Shown: in pieces, positions 8,734 to 16,771 of the stretch
How the letters are laid out: every line of letters starts with the position of its first letter
How positions within the stretch are numbered: the first letter of the stretch is position 1
Assembly: GCF_025231485.1 (NCBI RefSeq)
Contig: NZ_CP104003.1
Span: forward strand, 62,001 to 126,000
DNA: 64,000 bases
Direction: 5' to 3'
Origin: Salinirubellus salinus
Lineage (GTDB): Archaea > Halobacteriota > Halobacteria > Halobacteriales > Haloarculaceae
The notes under the pieces: generated by a model
Database searches by the model: none
Told to the model about the DNA's origin: nothing
The model's input: the letters and a program-made list of their open reading frames with translations, nothing else
Translations under genes and position numbers: made by a program

Positions 8734-9939
8734 ATGCTAATCCCGTTGCAGGGAGCCGCGTTCGCCCTCCCCATCGTGGCACTGGTGATACTGGCCATCG
8801 CCATCGTGGCGGTGTACCAGTCGGTCGAGATCGTCAACGCGTACGAGAAGCGCGCACTGACGGTGTTCGGCGAGTACCGCCGACTGCTGGAGCCGGGTAT
8901 CAGTTTCATCCCGCCGTTCGTCTCCCGCACCTACGCGTTCGACATGCGGACCCAGACGCTCGACGTCCCCCGCCAGGAGGCCATCACGCGGGACAACTCG
9001 CCCGTCACCGCCGACGCCGTCGTCTACATCAAGGTGATGGACGCGAAGAAGGCGTTCCTCGAGGTCGACGACTACAAGCGTGCGGTCTCGAACCTCGCAC
9101 AGACCACGCTCCGTGCCGTGCTGGGCGACATGGAACTCGACGACACGCTGAACAAGCGTGGCGAGATCAACGCCCGCATCCGGCGCGAGCTCGACGAACC
9201 CACCGACGAGTGGGGAGTCCGCGTCGAGAGTGTCGAGGTCCGCGAGGTCAACCCCTCGCAGGACGTCCAGCAGGCGATGGAGCAGCAGACCTCCGCCGAG
9301 CGCCGTCGCCGTGCCATGATCCTCGAGGCGCAGGGTGAGCGCCGCTCGGCCATCGAGACGGCCGAGGGTGACAAGCAGTCGAACATCATCCGCGCACAGG
9401 GTGAGAAGCAGAGTCAGATCCTCGAGGCGCAGGGTGACGCCATCTCGACCGTGCTCCGCGCGAAGTCCGCGGAGGCGATGGGCGAGCGTGCCATCATCGA
9501 CAAGGGGATGGAGACGCTCGCGGACATCGGACAGTCCGAGTCGACGACGTTCGTCCTGCCGCAGGAGCTCACGTCGCTCGTCGGGCGCTACGGCAAGCAC
9601 CTGACTGGGAGCGACGTCTCCACGGCCCAGGAGATGCTCGAGAGCGCCGACTTCGACGAGGAGACGCGCGAACTCATCGGCCTGGACGACATCGAGGAGA
9701 TCCTCGGTCAGATCGACGAGGAGGCCGAGATCGACACGGAGGCGATGGAGAAGGAGGCGGAAGCCATCAAGTCGGGCGCGGACCCGACGAACATCAAGTC
9801 CGCCGACGAGGTCATCCAGGAGATGGACGAGGAGATCCCCGAGGCCGACATCCCGGAGGCGGACGGCGACGGCACGGTGAGCGAACCGGACGACGACGGG
9901 GCCGGAGCGGAGACGGAGAAGGAACCCGAGCCGGAGTGA
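8734..9939 (+). CDS. SPFH/band 7 (stomatin-prohibitin) membrane protein
   Basis: A 401-residue protein. An N-terminal membrane anchor (about 8-28) is followed by the band 7 domain (about 30-190: YEKRALTVFGEYRRLLEPGI, RQEAITRDNSPVTADAVVY). Next comes an Ala/Glu/Arg-rich coiled coil (about 190-260, with repeated EAQGE/AQGEKQS motifs) and a very acidic C-terminal tail from about 310. Members form membrane-associated rings or microdomains and often modulate proteases such as FtsH. A partner NfeD gene, common beside archaeal slipins, is not next to it. The long acidic tail (about 90 residues) is a haloarchaeal extension. Confidence 0.92.
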   Translation: MLIPLQGAAFALPIVALVILAIAIVAVYQSVEIVNAYEKRALTVFGEYRRLLEPGISFIPPFVSRTYAFDMRTQTLDVPRQEAITRDNSPVTADAVVYIKVMDAKKAFLEVDDYKRAVSNLAQTTLRAVLGDMELDDTLNKRGEINARIRRELDEPTDEWGVRVESVEVREVNPSQDVQQAMEQQTSAERRRRAMILEAQGERRSAIETAEGDKQSNIIRAQGEKQSQILEAQGDAISTVLRAKSAEAMGERAIIDKGMETLADIGQSESTTFVLPQELTSLVGRYGKHLTGSDVSTAQEMLESADFDEETRELIGLDDIEEILGQIDEEAEIDTEAMEKEAEAIKSGADPTNIKSADEVIQEMDEEIPEADIPEADGDGTVSEPDDDGAGAETEKEPEPE

Positions 9940-10007
9940 GCGTCTCGGTCCGTCCCGCCGGCGGCCCGGTGGGGGTGTCGTTTCCCACGGCTACCCGGAC
10001 GAAGGTG

Positions 10008-10013
10008 TTTTAC
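10008..10013 (+). promoter_or_regulatory. TATA-like element of winged-helix regulator gene
   Basis: TTTTAC lies about 27 bp upstream of ATG 10037 in an otherwise GC-rich spacer; a leaderless transcript is predicted. Confidence 0.5.
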
Positions 10014-10036
10014 TCCGGAGTCCCGTTCTCCAACTG

Positions 10037-10669
10037 ATGAGCGAGGAGTCCGGGGTGGACGAGTCCAAGCGGGCCACCCTCCGTCGGTTCGCCGCCTTAG
10101 GCGCCGCGACGCCGCTCACTCGGCTCTCCGGTGACGGCGACCGGGCGAGCGCGAGCGCCGACTCGGACTCCGACGTGCCCGACGCCGTGCTGGGCTACCT
10201 CGCGGCGACGCCGGGTGCACACTTCTCGAAGCTCCGCGACGACCTCAAGCTCGGCACCGGCGAGACGCAGTACCACCTCCGGCGCCTCGAGGAGCGCGGA
10301 GCCGTCGAGGTGGCCCGCGACGGCGACTACAAGCGGTTCTTCCTCGCCGGCCGCTTCTCCGAGTTCGAGAAGCGCGCGCTCGGCTACCTGCGGCGCGACA
10401 CCGCCCGTGGGATGCTGGTGGCGCTCCTGCAGGACCCCGACGTGACGGGCGCGGCGCTGGCCGAGCGCCTCGGCGTCTCGCGGCCCACGGTCTCGAAGTA
10501 CGCCGCCGAGCTGGAGTCGGCCGGCCTGCTCTCGCGCGACGGGGGATACGCCGTCGAGCGCCCGGAGACGCTGTTGATGCTGGTGGTCCGGTTCGCCGAC
10601 TCGTTCGACACGGCGGCGGTCGAACTGGCGTCCGTGGCTGACTCGCTGGTACGGTACGGCCACGAGTAA
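10037..10669 (+). CDS. Two-domain winged-helix transcriptional regulator
   Basis: A 210-residue protein with two winged-helix units. The first (about 50-105) reads PDAVLGYLAATPGAHFSKLR and GETQYHLRRLEERGAVEV. The second (about 115-175) reads GMLVALLQDPDVTGAALAER and RPTVSKYAAELESAGLLSRD. The N-terminal 45 residues contain a short hydrophobic stretch and a Ser/Asp linker. The first unit resembles archaeal regulators with the 'YHLRRLEERG' pattern. Target genes are unknown. It sits between the SPFH gene and an epimerase, each with its own promoter, so neighbours do not reveal the regulon. Confidence 0.8.
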   Translation: MSEESGVDESKRATLRRFAALGAATPLTRLSGDGDRASASADSDSDVPDAVLGYLAATPGAHFSKLRDDLKLGTGETQYHLRRLEERGAVEVARDGDYKRFFLAGRFSEFEKRALGYLRRDTARGMLVALLQDPDVTGAALAERLGVSRPTVSKYAAELESAGLLSRDGGYAVERPETLLMLVVRFADSFDTAAVELASVADSLVRYGHE

Positions 10670-10682
10670 CTCTCGGCAGAAA

Positions 10683-10690
10683 GGTTATTC
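10683..10690 (+). promoter_or_regulatory. TATA-like element of the 10713 epimerase gene
   Basis: GGTTATTC about 26 bp upstream of ATG 10713; predicts leaderless transcription. Confidence 0.55.
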
Positions 10691-10712
10691 CCGCCGATAG
10701 CCTCCCTGTGGT

Positions 10713-11768
10713 ATGGAATCGTTCGTGACCGGCGGGACCGGGTTCATCGGGAACACGCTCACCCGCCGACTGGTCGACGCGGGCGACGACGTGACCGTCC
10801 TCGTCCGCTCGCGCGGGAAGGCCAATCGGGTACTGGGTGACCTCGACGTCCGCGTCGTCGTGGGCGACGTGACCGACGTGGCCGGGTTCGCCGGCGAACT
10901 CGACGGCGTCGACCGGGTGTTCCACACCGCGGCGTACTTCCGCGAGTACTACGGGCCGGGCGAGCACTGGGACCGCCTCCGGGCGGTGAACGTCGACGGG
11001 ACCCGGGACATGCTGGCGGCGGCGGACGCGGCGGGTGTCGACGCCTTCGTCCACGTCAGCTCCAGCGGCACCATCGGGCGCGAGCCCGACCGGTCACCGG
11101 GCGACGAGTCGACGCCGCCGGCTCCCGTCTCGTGGGAGAACGCCTACTTCCGGAGCAAACTGCTGGCCGACGCGACGATCGAGGGGTACCTCGCCGGGAG
11201 CGACGGCCGGATGCGCGTCGTGACGGTGTGCCCGAGCATCGTCGTCGGGCCGGGCGATCACTCCGGGACGCCCGGTACCGAACTCGTCCGCGAGGCGCTC
11301 ACCGGCGACCTGCCGGCGACGTTCGACGGCGGGAGCGACTTCGTCGACGTGCGCGACGTGGTCGACGGGATGGTCCGTGCGGCCGAACAGGGCGCCGCGG
11401 GCGACCGGTACGTCCTGAGCGCCGAGTACGTCGCCCTCCCCGAGTTCGCCGAGCGTGTGGCCGCGCTCGGGGGTCGTGAACCCCCGCGACTCCTCCCCTA
11501 CCCGGCCATCTACCTCGCCGCGATAGCGGCGGAGAAGTGGGCCGAGGTGACCGGGTCGGAGACGCTACTCACCCGTCCCGGCGTCGGGTTCCTCCGAGCG
11601 CGACTGGCCGTCGACGCGACGAGGGCCCGCGAGGAACTGGGCGTCGAGTTCAGGCCGCTCTCGGAGACGCTCCGGGACACCGCCGAGTGGCTGGTGGCGG
11701 AGGGCTACGCGCCCGGCGTCGACCTCGCGCCGGCGGAGACCGGGACCAGGATCTCGATCCGTCCCTAG
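10713..11768 (+). CDS. Extended SDR epimerase/reductase (dihydroflavonol reductase-like)
   Basis: A 351-residue NAD(P)-dependent extended SDR. The Rossmann glycine motif TGGTGFIGNTL is at residues 6-16. The catalytic serine lies in VHVSSSGTIG and the YxxxK pair is YFRSK (about 147-151). The remainder (VTVCPSIVVGPGD, SDFVDVRDVVDGMV) fits the NAD-dependent epimerase/dehydratase group near dihydroflavonol-4-reductase/HpnA. The substrate cannot be inferred from neighbours. Its stop overlaps the convergent gene at 11765 by four bases; the shared sequence is CTAG, serving as TAG on both strands. Confidence 0.88.
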   Translation: MESFVTGGTGFIGNTLTRRLVDAGDDVTVLVRSRGKANRVLGDLDVRVVVGDVTDVAGFAGELDGVDRVFHTAAYFREYYGPGEHWDRLRAVNVDGTRDMLAAADAAGVDAFVHVSSSGTIGREPDRSPGDESTPPAPVSWENAYFRSKLLADATIEGYLAGSDGRMRVVTVCPSIVVGPGDHSGTPGTELVREALTGDLPATFDGGSDFVDVRDVVDGMVRAAEQGAAGDRYVLSAEYVALPEFAERVAALGGREPPRLLPYPAIYLAAIAAEKWAEVTGSETLLTRPGVGFLRARLAVDATRAREELGVEFRPLSETLRDTAEWLVAEGYAPGVDLAPAETGTRISIRP

Positions 11769-12007
11769 ACCGTGACCTTCCAGGTCGTGCCGGAGGAGTA
11801 GCCCCACTTCTCCACCTCAACGTCGAAGTTCCCCTCACAGATGGCGGTCATGTTGGACCCCACCTCCTTCGCCGAGAGCCCGAGCGCCTCGCCGATGAGC
11901 CGGGACTTGAAGTACGTCTTCGTGACGCCCTTCTCGCGCAGGTAGTTCAGGATGCGCTCTTGCTTGTCGGTGAGGTCGGTGGTCGGTGCCGCCGTGGTCG
12001 CGCTCAT
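11765..12007 (-). CDS. Small conserved haloarchaeal winged-helix-like protein
   Basis: An 80-residue protein starting MSATTAAPTTDLTDKQERIL. The body (ILNYLREKGVTKTYFKSRLI, GEALGLSAKEVGSNMTAICE) has the pattern of a compact helix-turn-helix, ending in GTTWKVTV. From memory it matches a family named DUF7123 that is widespread in haloarchaea; I could not verify this. A DNA- or nucleic-acid-binding role is inferred from the fold only. A TATA-like CCTTTTGTCGG (about 12029-12039 on the minus strand) lies 25-30 bp upstream of ATG 12007. Confidence 0.75.
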   Translation of the reverse strand: MSATTAAPTTDLTDKQERILNYLREKGVTKTYFKSRLIGEALGLSAKEVGSNMTAICEGNFDVEVEKWGYSSGTTWKVTV

Positions 12008-12270
12008 GGATGCAGGGAGGACCTATCCGACAAAAGGGGGTTTGGTACGGTGGGCTAACGCCGCGCTGTCTTGCGATTTTCTCTCTCGAACGAGGGTCGC
12101 AGGTGCCGCGCTCGGGGGTGGGGTGGCCGGATTGGTACAGCGGGGTAACGGCGAGCATCGAGAGCGATGAGGCGGTGCGGTGGCGGTGTGGTGGCGGTGC
12201 GGTCGCGGTCACAGCAGCGTACCGCGGCGAAGCCGCGGTTTCACCCGCCACGAGGCCCGGAGGGCCGAGT
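12008..12270. other. Intergenic spacer with hairpins
   Basis: About 330 bp separate the divergent 12007 start from the egsA stop at 12338. I see no convincing gene. It contains a perfect hairpin ACCGCGGC-GAA-GCCGCGGT (12221-12239), a GC-rich inverted repeat around 12251-12270, and short repeats of GGTGGCGGTG (12176-12212). Read on the minus strand, 12160-12270 resembles the spacer after the dehydroquinate synthase gene (25081-25160), sharing GCGGGTGA and CACCGCGAC/CACCGCCACC. I treat it as the distal part of a dispersed repeat. Confidence 0.5.
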
Positions 12271-12290
12271 GGCGCCTTTTTCACCCATGT

Positions 12291-12332
12291 TTTTACTCGA
12301 GCGGTTCGCCGGAGGCGAACCCGAGAGTAAAA
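12291..12332 (-). terminator. Stop-adjacent hairpin repeat, copy A (egsA 3' end)
   Basis: Arms TTTTACTC/GAGTAAAA (12291-12298 and 12325-12332) enclose an inner stem GGTTCGCC/GGCGAACC (12303-12310 and 12314-12321). It starts 5 bp beyond the egsA stop on the minus strand. A GGCGCC-T5 tract (12271-12281) lies on the distal side. The layout matches copies at 25033, 34418 and 34811, all directly after stop codons. Confidence 0.65.
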
Positions 12333-12337
12333 GATGG

Positions 12338-13399
12338 TCAGCCGATGATACCGGTCACCGTCGCCGCCTCCATCGCCGCCTCCCGACTCAAGCCGTCGCC
12401 GAGGATCGTGTAGCGGTCACGGATGGTGTGGGCGGTCGTCGCCGCCTCCACGATGTCCTCGGGGTCGTGGCCCAGTTCCGCGGCCGTCGTCGGCGCGCCG
12501 AGGCTCTGCAGGGCGTCGCGGACCTGCTTCCACTCGCCGTCCGCGCCGGAGTGGAGGTACTCGGTCAGCACCGAGGCGACCCCGACCTGGTGGCCGTGGA
12601 GGGCGGTGCCGGGGGCGATACGGTCGAGCTGGTGGGAGATGAGGTGCTCGGCGCCGCTGGCGGGCCGCGAGGAGCCGGCGATGGACATCGCGACGCCAGA
12701 GGAGACGAGCGCCTTCACGACGATCCACGCCGACTCCTCGAGCCCCCGCTTGATCGAGCCGGCGCTCCCGACGAGCATCTCGGCGGTCATCTGGCTGAGC
12801 GCACCGGCGTACTCGCTGTACTCGACGTTCTTCAGGCGGTGGGCGAGTTGCCAGTCCTTCACCGCGGTGTAGTTGGAGATGATGTCCGCACAGCCAGCCG
12901 TGGTGAGTCGCCACGGGGCCTCCGCGAGCACCTCCGTGTCGGCGACGACGGCGACCGGCGGGTCGGCGGCGACGGAGTGTCGGGTGTCCTTCTCGGGGAC
13001 CGACCCGCGCCCGGAGACGATGCCGTCGTGACTGGCGGCGGTCGGGACCGAGACGAGCGCCTGCCCGAGTTCGTCGGCGGCCATCTTCGCGAGGTCGATG
13101 GGTTTGCCGCCACCGACGCCGACGAGGAAGCCGGCGTCCTCCTCGCGTGCCCGGTCGATGACGCGCTGGACCTCTGCGAACGACGCCTCCTCCACCACGA
13201 CCATCGCGGGGTCGAACCCCGCCTCGGCGAACAGGTCGGCCACCCGGTCGGCCGCGATGGCCTTCGGCGTCGGCGAGGTGACGACCAGCGGCCGGCCGTC
13301 GAGGTAGAGTCCCTCGACGGCCGCGACCGTCTCGTCGAGGACGCCGTGGCCCACGACCACGTTCCGCGGCAGCCGTATCCACGAGGACTTCTCGAACAT
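12338..13399 (-). CDS. egsA: sn-glycerol-1-phosphate dehydrogenase
   Basis: A 353-residue protein, the usual length of archaeal G1P dehydrogenase. The NAD-binding VGVGGGKPIDLAKM is at about 93-106, followed by VPTAASHDGIVSG. The zinc ligands are expected in TAGCADIISN (about D172), GAEHLISHQ and HGHQVGVAS. The enzyme reduces dihydroxyacetone phosphate to sn-glycerol-1-phosphate, setting the archaeal stereochemistry of ether lipids. I chose ATG 13399 because a TATA-like GCAAAAGG complement lies 26 bp upstream; longer in-frame extensions run into the neighbouring gene. The stop is followed directly by hairpin copy A. Confidence 0.96.
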   Translation of the reverse strand: MFEKSSWIRLPRNVVVGHGVLDETVAAVEGLYLDGRPLVVTSPTPKAIAADRVADLFAEAGFDPAMVVVEEASFAEVQRVIDRAREEDAGFLVGVGGGKPIDLAKMAADELGQALVSVPTAASHDGIVSGRGSVPEKDTRHSVAADPPVAVVADTEVLAEAPWRLTTAGCADIISNYTAVKDWQLAHRLKNVEYSEYAGALSQMTAEMLVGSAGSIKRGLEESAWIVVKALVSSGVAMSIAGSSRPASGAEHLISHQLDRIAPGTALHGHQVGVASVLTEYLHSGADGEWKQVRDALQSLGAPTTAAELGHDPEDIVEAATTAHTIRDRYTILGDGLSREAAMEAATVTGIIG

Positions 13400-13421
13400 A
13401 CCCGGCAGTCGTGCAGGCGGG

Positions 13422-13429
13422 GCAAAAGG
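13422..13429 (-). promoter_or_regulatory. TATA-like element of egsA
   Basis: On the minus strand CCTTTTGC lies about 26 bp upstream of ATG 13399. A near-identical AACTTTTGC serves the next gene upstream (14477-14485). Confidence 0.5.
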
Positions 13430-13458
13430 GTTGCCGGGCGCCGACGACCGGTCCGAGG

Positions 13459-14454
13459 CTACATCACCTCCAGGATCGAGAGCACGCGCTCCTCGGCCTC
13501 CCGGTCCGGGCCCTCCTCGCGCCCGGTCCGGTCCGACTCGCGGTGCTCGGCGACGGTCGCCGGGACCGACTCCTCGTGGGGGGTCGACTCCCACCCGAGC
13601 GCCCGGAGCTTCGAGAGCGAGAGCAGGTGCGGCGCCGGCCGGTAGCCGGGGAAGTCGGTGAGTTCGAGCCCGCCGGCCTCCAGTTCGCGCGGCCCAGCGT
13701 ACACCGCCTCCACCTCCTCGTCGGTGGCGTCGGCGATACGCTCGACCCACTCGCCGAGGGTCGGGGCGTGCTCGTCGCCGACGTTGTAGGCCTCGCCGGG
13801 TTCACCCTCCTCTGCGACGATTCGGAGCGCGCTCGCCACGTCCTCGACGTACACCTTCTGCCAGAGGTTGGTGCCGTCACCAGGGACGACGACGCGGTCG
13901 TTGTTCAGCACCCGGTCGATCCAGTAGTCGAATCGTTCGGTGTAGTCGTGCGGCCCGTAGACCACGGGCGGGCGGACGCTCATCGCGTTCACGCCGCGCT
14001 CGGCCGCCTCGAAGATGGCGCGGTCACCCTCCGCCTTCCGGGGCCCGTAGCTCGCCGCGGAGTCCTCGGTGGCCTGCTCGGTCGTACAGTCGCAGAGGGC
14101 GGTCTCGTCCTCGCGCTTCGGAACCCGCTCGGCTCCGTAGGCCGCACCGGAGGAGACGTAGACGTAGGCGTCCACGTCGGCCTCGCCGCAGATGTCCGTG
14201 GCAGCGCGAACGTCCCGCGGGAAGTACGCGCAGGTGTCGACGACCACGTCCGGGTCGGCGCGCTCCACGGCCAGGCGGAGTTCGCCCTCGCTGGTCCGGT
14301 CACCCTCGGTGTGGCTCACCCGGTCGTCGTCGGCGAACGGGTTCGTGTGGTTCCCGCGGTTGAACAGCGTCACCTCGTAGCCGTGGTCGAGGAACTCCTC
14401 GACGGTGTGCCGGCCGATGAAGCGGGTCCCGCCGATGCAGAGCAGGTGTGACAT
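13459..14454 (-). CDS. NAD-dependent epimerase/dehydratase (atypical SDR)
   Basis: A 331-residue protein starting MSHLLCIGGTRFIGRHTVEE. The Rossmann motif GGTRFIG with Arg at the fourth position is typical of atypical SDRs near the CSP41/mRNA-binding group. The catalytic-like tyrosine is in ASYGPRKAEGD (YxxxK). Other epimerase signatures are VRPPVVYGPHDYTERFDYWI and KVYVEDVASAL. It is probably a sugar-nucleotide or RNA-linked oxidoreductase. It lies 59 bp upstream of egsA on the same strand, but both genes have their own TATA-like element. Confidence 0.85.
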   Translation of the reverse strand: MSHLLCIGGTRFIGRHTVEEFLDHGYEVTLFNRGNHTNPFADDDRVSHTEGDRTSEGELRLAVERADPDVVVDTCAYFPRDVRAATDICGEADVDAYVYVSSGAAYGAERVPKREDETALCDCTTEQATEDSAASYGPRKAEGDRAIFEAAERGVNAMSVRPPVVYGPHDYTERFDYWIDRVLNNDRVVVPGDGTNLWQKVYVEDVASALRIVAEEGEPGEAYNVGDEHAPTLGEWVERIADATDEEVEAVYAGPRELEAGGLELTDFPGYRPAPHLLSLSKLRALGWESTPHEESVPATVAEHRESDRTGREEGPDREAEERVLSILEVM

Positions 14455-14476
14455 ACCCGGAGTGCGAGCGGCCCGA

Positions 14477-14485
14477 GCAAAAGTT
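14477..14485 (-). promoter_or_regulatory. TATA-like element of the 14454 epimerase gene
   Basis: AACTTTTGC on the minus strand, 27 bp upstream of ATG 14454; same core as the egsA element. Confidence 0.5.
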
Positions 14486-14495
14486 GCGGTGGTCC

Positions 14496-15254
14496 CTACA
14501 GGGTCACCGTCTCGCCGTCCTCGGGTATCGCGACGCGCTCGGCGACGCCAGCCTCCGAGAGCGCCGCGCGCAGGTCCGCGCGGGTCTGCAGACAGTGGTT
14601 GATGGCGTCCAGGTGGTCGGCGACGACGCGTGCGTCGGTCGCCTCACAGATGGCCACCACGTCCTCGGCGGTCATCGTGATGGGTCGGCCCTCGGTGAAC
14701 TGCGCGGCGCCGGCGTTCGCGACGACGACGTCCGGGTCGAACCGCTCCAGCGTCTCCGCGACGCCCTCGTACCACACCGTGTCGCCCGCGTGGTAGAGCG
14801 TCGGCTCGTCGGGCGCCTCGAGGACGAACCCCGAGACGGGAGCCATCGCTTCCGCGAGGGCACCGTGGCCGTGCCGTGCGGGCGTGCGGGTGACCGTCAC
14901 GTCCCCGAGTTCGAGCGCCTCCTCGACCGGACGGACGTCCTCGAACGCCGTCTCGCGGAGTTCGTCGGCGTCCTCCGGCTGGCAGAGCGTCGGCCCGCCG
15001 TGGCCCGCCAGCCGTTCCTTCGCGGCGTCGTCGAGGTGGTCGTCGTGGAGGTGTGTCACGAGCAGCGCGTCGAACGCGAGGTCGTCCGGATCGACGTCCC
15101 CCGGCAGGTCGACCAGCGGGTTCCGCCGGTCGTTCGGTGAGTTCTGGATGGGCGGCGCCGTGCCCGCCTCGGCGAGCATCGGGTCGATTAGCAGGGTCGT
15201 GTCGGCGTACTCGACCAGCAGGGTCGCGTGTCGCAGGAGTCGAATTGCGGTCAT
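14496..15254 (-). CDS. MBL-fold metal-dependent hydrolase (UlaG-like)
   Basis: A 252-residue metallo-beta-lactamase-fold protein from ATG 15254. It has LLRHATLLVEYADTTLLIDP at the N-terminus, the metal motif THLHDDHLDD (HxHxDH), and YHAGDTVWYEGV carrying the bridging Asp. The late histidine is in ADHLDAINHC. The arrangement matches UlaG/RomA-like hydrolases that act on phosphodiesters or lactones; the substrate is unknown. The start was chosen because the upstream 66-residue extension is low-complexity and would overlap the divergent peroxiredoxin gene. Confidence 0.87.
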   Translation of the reverse strand: MTAIRLLRHATLLVEYADTTLLIDPMLAEAGTAPPIQNSPNDRRNPLVDLPGDVDPDDLAFDALLVTHLHDDHLDDAAKERLAGHGGPTLCQPEDADELRETAFEDVRPVEEALELGDVTVTRTPARHGHGALAEAMAPVSGFVLEAPDEPTLYHAGDTVWYEGVAETLERFDPDVVVANAGAAQFTEGRPITMTAEDVVAICEATDARVVADHLDAINHCLQTRADLRAALSEAGVAERVAIPEDGETVTL

Positions 15255-15357
15255 ACGCGGTCGACGGCTGGCGTCGACATGAGCGTTGGTGCCGGTCGGA
15301 AGAACCCCGTCTCTGTCCGGCAACACGGTTATCGCACTGGGACTGGGAGGTGACACG

Positions 15358-15891
15358 ATGAGTTCGAGTGCGCTCGCCGTCGGTGAGGAGGCGCCGGCGT
15401 TCGTCGCGCCGCTCGCCCGGCCGAACGGCGAGACCGAGGTGGTCCCGTTCACGTCGTTGCTCGCCGAGCGACCGGTGTTGCTGGTGTTCTACACCAACGA
15501 CTTCACCCCGAGCTGCGTCGCCGAGTGGTGTTCGTTCCGCGACTACAGCTACCTCGCGACCGAGGATCGCTACCAGGTCGTCGGTATCAGCAAGTCGTGG
15601 GCCGCCACCCACCACCGCTTCATCGACTGGCTGGACCTGCCGTTCCCACTCTACTCCGATACGAACCTCGACGTGGCCGAGGCGTTCGGGGTCGACTACC
15701 GGACGTTCGGCCTCCTGCGTCGCTCGTGGCGCTCGTGTTTCCTCGTCGACACCGACCGGACGGTCCGGTACCGCTGGCTCGCGGACCACCCCCTCGACCC
15801 GACCCGCGACGTCCCCGACGTCTGGGAGATCCACGAGGCGGTCGTCGAGGCGCTCGGCGGTGCGACACCCTCGCCCGCACGGGACACCTGA
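15358..15891 (+). CDS. Peroxiredoxin, BCP/AhpC-TSA type
   Basis: A 177-residue thioredoxin-fold protein. The peroxidatic cysteine is C53 in FTPSCVAEWC, and C58 four residues on is placed as the resolving cysteine of BCP-type peroxiredoxins. The pattern LVFYTNDFTPSC and the later VDTDRTVRYRWLADHP are family-typical. It reduces hydrogen peroxide or organic peroxides using thioredoxin-like donors. An extended in-frame start at 15286 exists, but ATG 15358 fits the family N-terminus. The gene converges on the DUF58 gene of the MoxR/VWA operon with a 7-bp gap. Confidence 0.88.
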   Translation: MSSSALAVGEEAPAFVAPLARPNGETEVVPFTSLLAERPVLLVFYTNDFTPSCVAEWCSFRDYSYLATEDRYQVVGISKSWAATHHRFIDWLDLPFPLYSDTNLDVAEAFGVDYRTFGLLRRSWRSCFLVDTDRTVRYRWLADHPLDPTRDVPDVWEIHEAVVEALGGATPSPARDT

Positions 15892-15898
15892 GCCGCGC

Positions 15899-16762
15899 TC
15901 ACTCCACCCAGACCTTCCCGAACGAGTCGAAGAACTCCGCCCCGGTGTCGACCAGCTCGTGGCGCGCCCGGAGCGTGCGGACGCGCTCGGCCACGTCCTC
16001 GACGTGTCGCTCCAGTCGCTCGCGGTAGCGCTCGCGCCGCCGGGCCCCGAGGTGGGTCCGGAGCGTGCGCGGTGACTCCATGTCCTCGACGAGCGCGTCG
16101 CCGCTGACCGGCAGGTCGCGCTCGGCGGGGTCCATCACCCGCGCCAGCACGAGCTTGTTCCGCGAGAGCGCCTCCAGCCCCCGCTCGATCTCCTCGGGCG
16201 GCTCCAGACAGTCGCTGACCACGAGGACGAGCGAGCGCGACCCGATGGTGTCGGCGTACGCCTCGAGCGGGCGGGCCATATCGGCGTCCCCAGTCGGTTC
16301 GGTGGCGTTCAGTCGGTCGACGAGTCCCAGCACCTCGCCGCGGTTCGAGCGCCCACGGTCCAGGCGCTCGTAGTCGTCGGTGAACGTGGCGAACCGGAAG
16401 TCGTCGTGGGCGCGGGCGACGAGGTACGCGAACCCCAGCCCCAGTTTCGCGCCGTACTCGAACTTCGTCGACAGCCCGTCGCTGGCGAACCCCATCGACC
16501 CGGACGAGTCGAGCAGGACGTGGACCGTGAGGTTCCGCTCGGCCTCGTACTCCTTGACGTAGAACTCGTCCGTGCGGGCGAACAGTTTCCAGTCGATACG
16601 GCGGGTGTCGTCGCCGGGTGAGTAGCGCCGGAAGTCGGAGAAGGTCAGCCCCTCGCCGCGCTCGCCCGAGCGCTGCTCGCCCTGGAACTGCGAGGCGACG
16701 TTGCGCTTCTGGGCGCGGGCGTACCGTTCGAGCTCGTCGAGGAACCCCGGGTCGATGGCCAT
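15899..16762 (-). CDS. DUF58 protein of the MoxR/VWA operon
   Basis: A 287-residue protein and the last gene of the operon. The DUF58 signature is clear: FSDFRRYSPGDDTRRIDWKL, then FYVKEYEAERNLTVHVLLDS. A VWA-like MIDAS follows (LLDSSGSM, DxSxS at about 83-87). There is no membrane segment, so this copy is cytosolic. DUF58 proteins are partners of MoxR ATPases in many bacteria and archaea. The gene is 9 bp after the MoxR stop. It probably recognises clients or couples the ATPase to the membrane VWA proteins encoded upstream; this is inferred from context. Confidence 0.92.
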   Translation of the reverse strand: MAIDPGFLDELERYARAQKRNVASQFQGEQRSGERGEGLTFSDFRRYSPGDDTRRIDWKLFARTDEFYVKEYEAERNLTVHVLLDSSGSMGFASDGLSTKFEYGAKLGLGFAYLVARAHDDFRFATFTDDYERLDRGRSNRGEVLGLVDRLNATEPTGDADMARPLEAYADTIGSRSLVLVVSDCLEPPEEIERGLEALSRNKLVLARVMDPAERDLPVSGDALVEDMESPRTLRTHLGARRRERYRERLERHVEDVAERVRTLRARHELVDTGAEFFDSFGKVWVE

Positions 16763-16771
16763 CGGTGGCGC

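Noticed and set aside
12120-12160. A stretch with GGCCGGATTGGTACAGCGGG considered as a tRNA-like element
   Set aside because: No acceptor, anticodon or T arm could be paired around it.
12167-13645. A plus-strand frame of 492 codons over egsA
   Set aside because: Antisense to the conserved egsA with its complete active site; leader falls in repeat-rich spacer.
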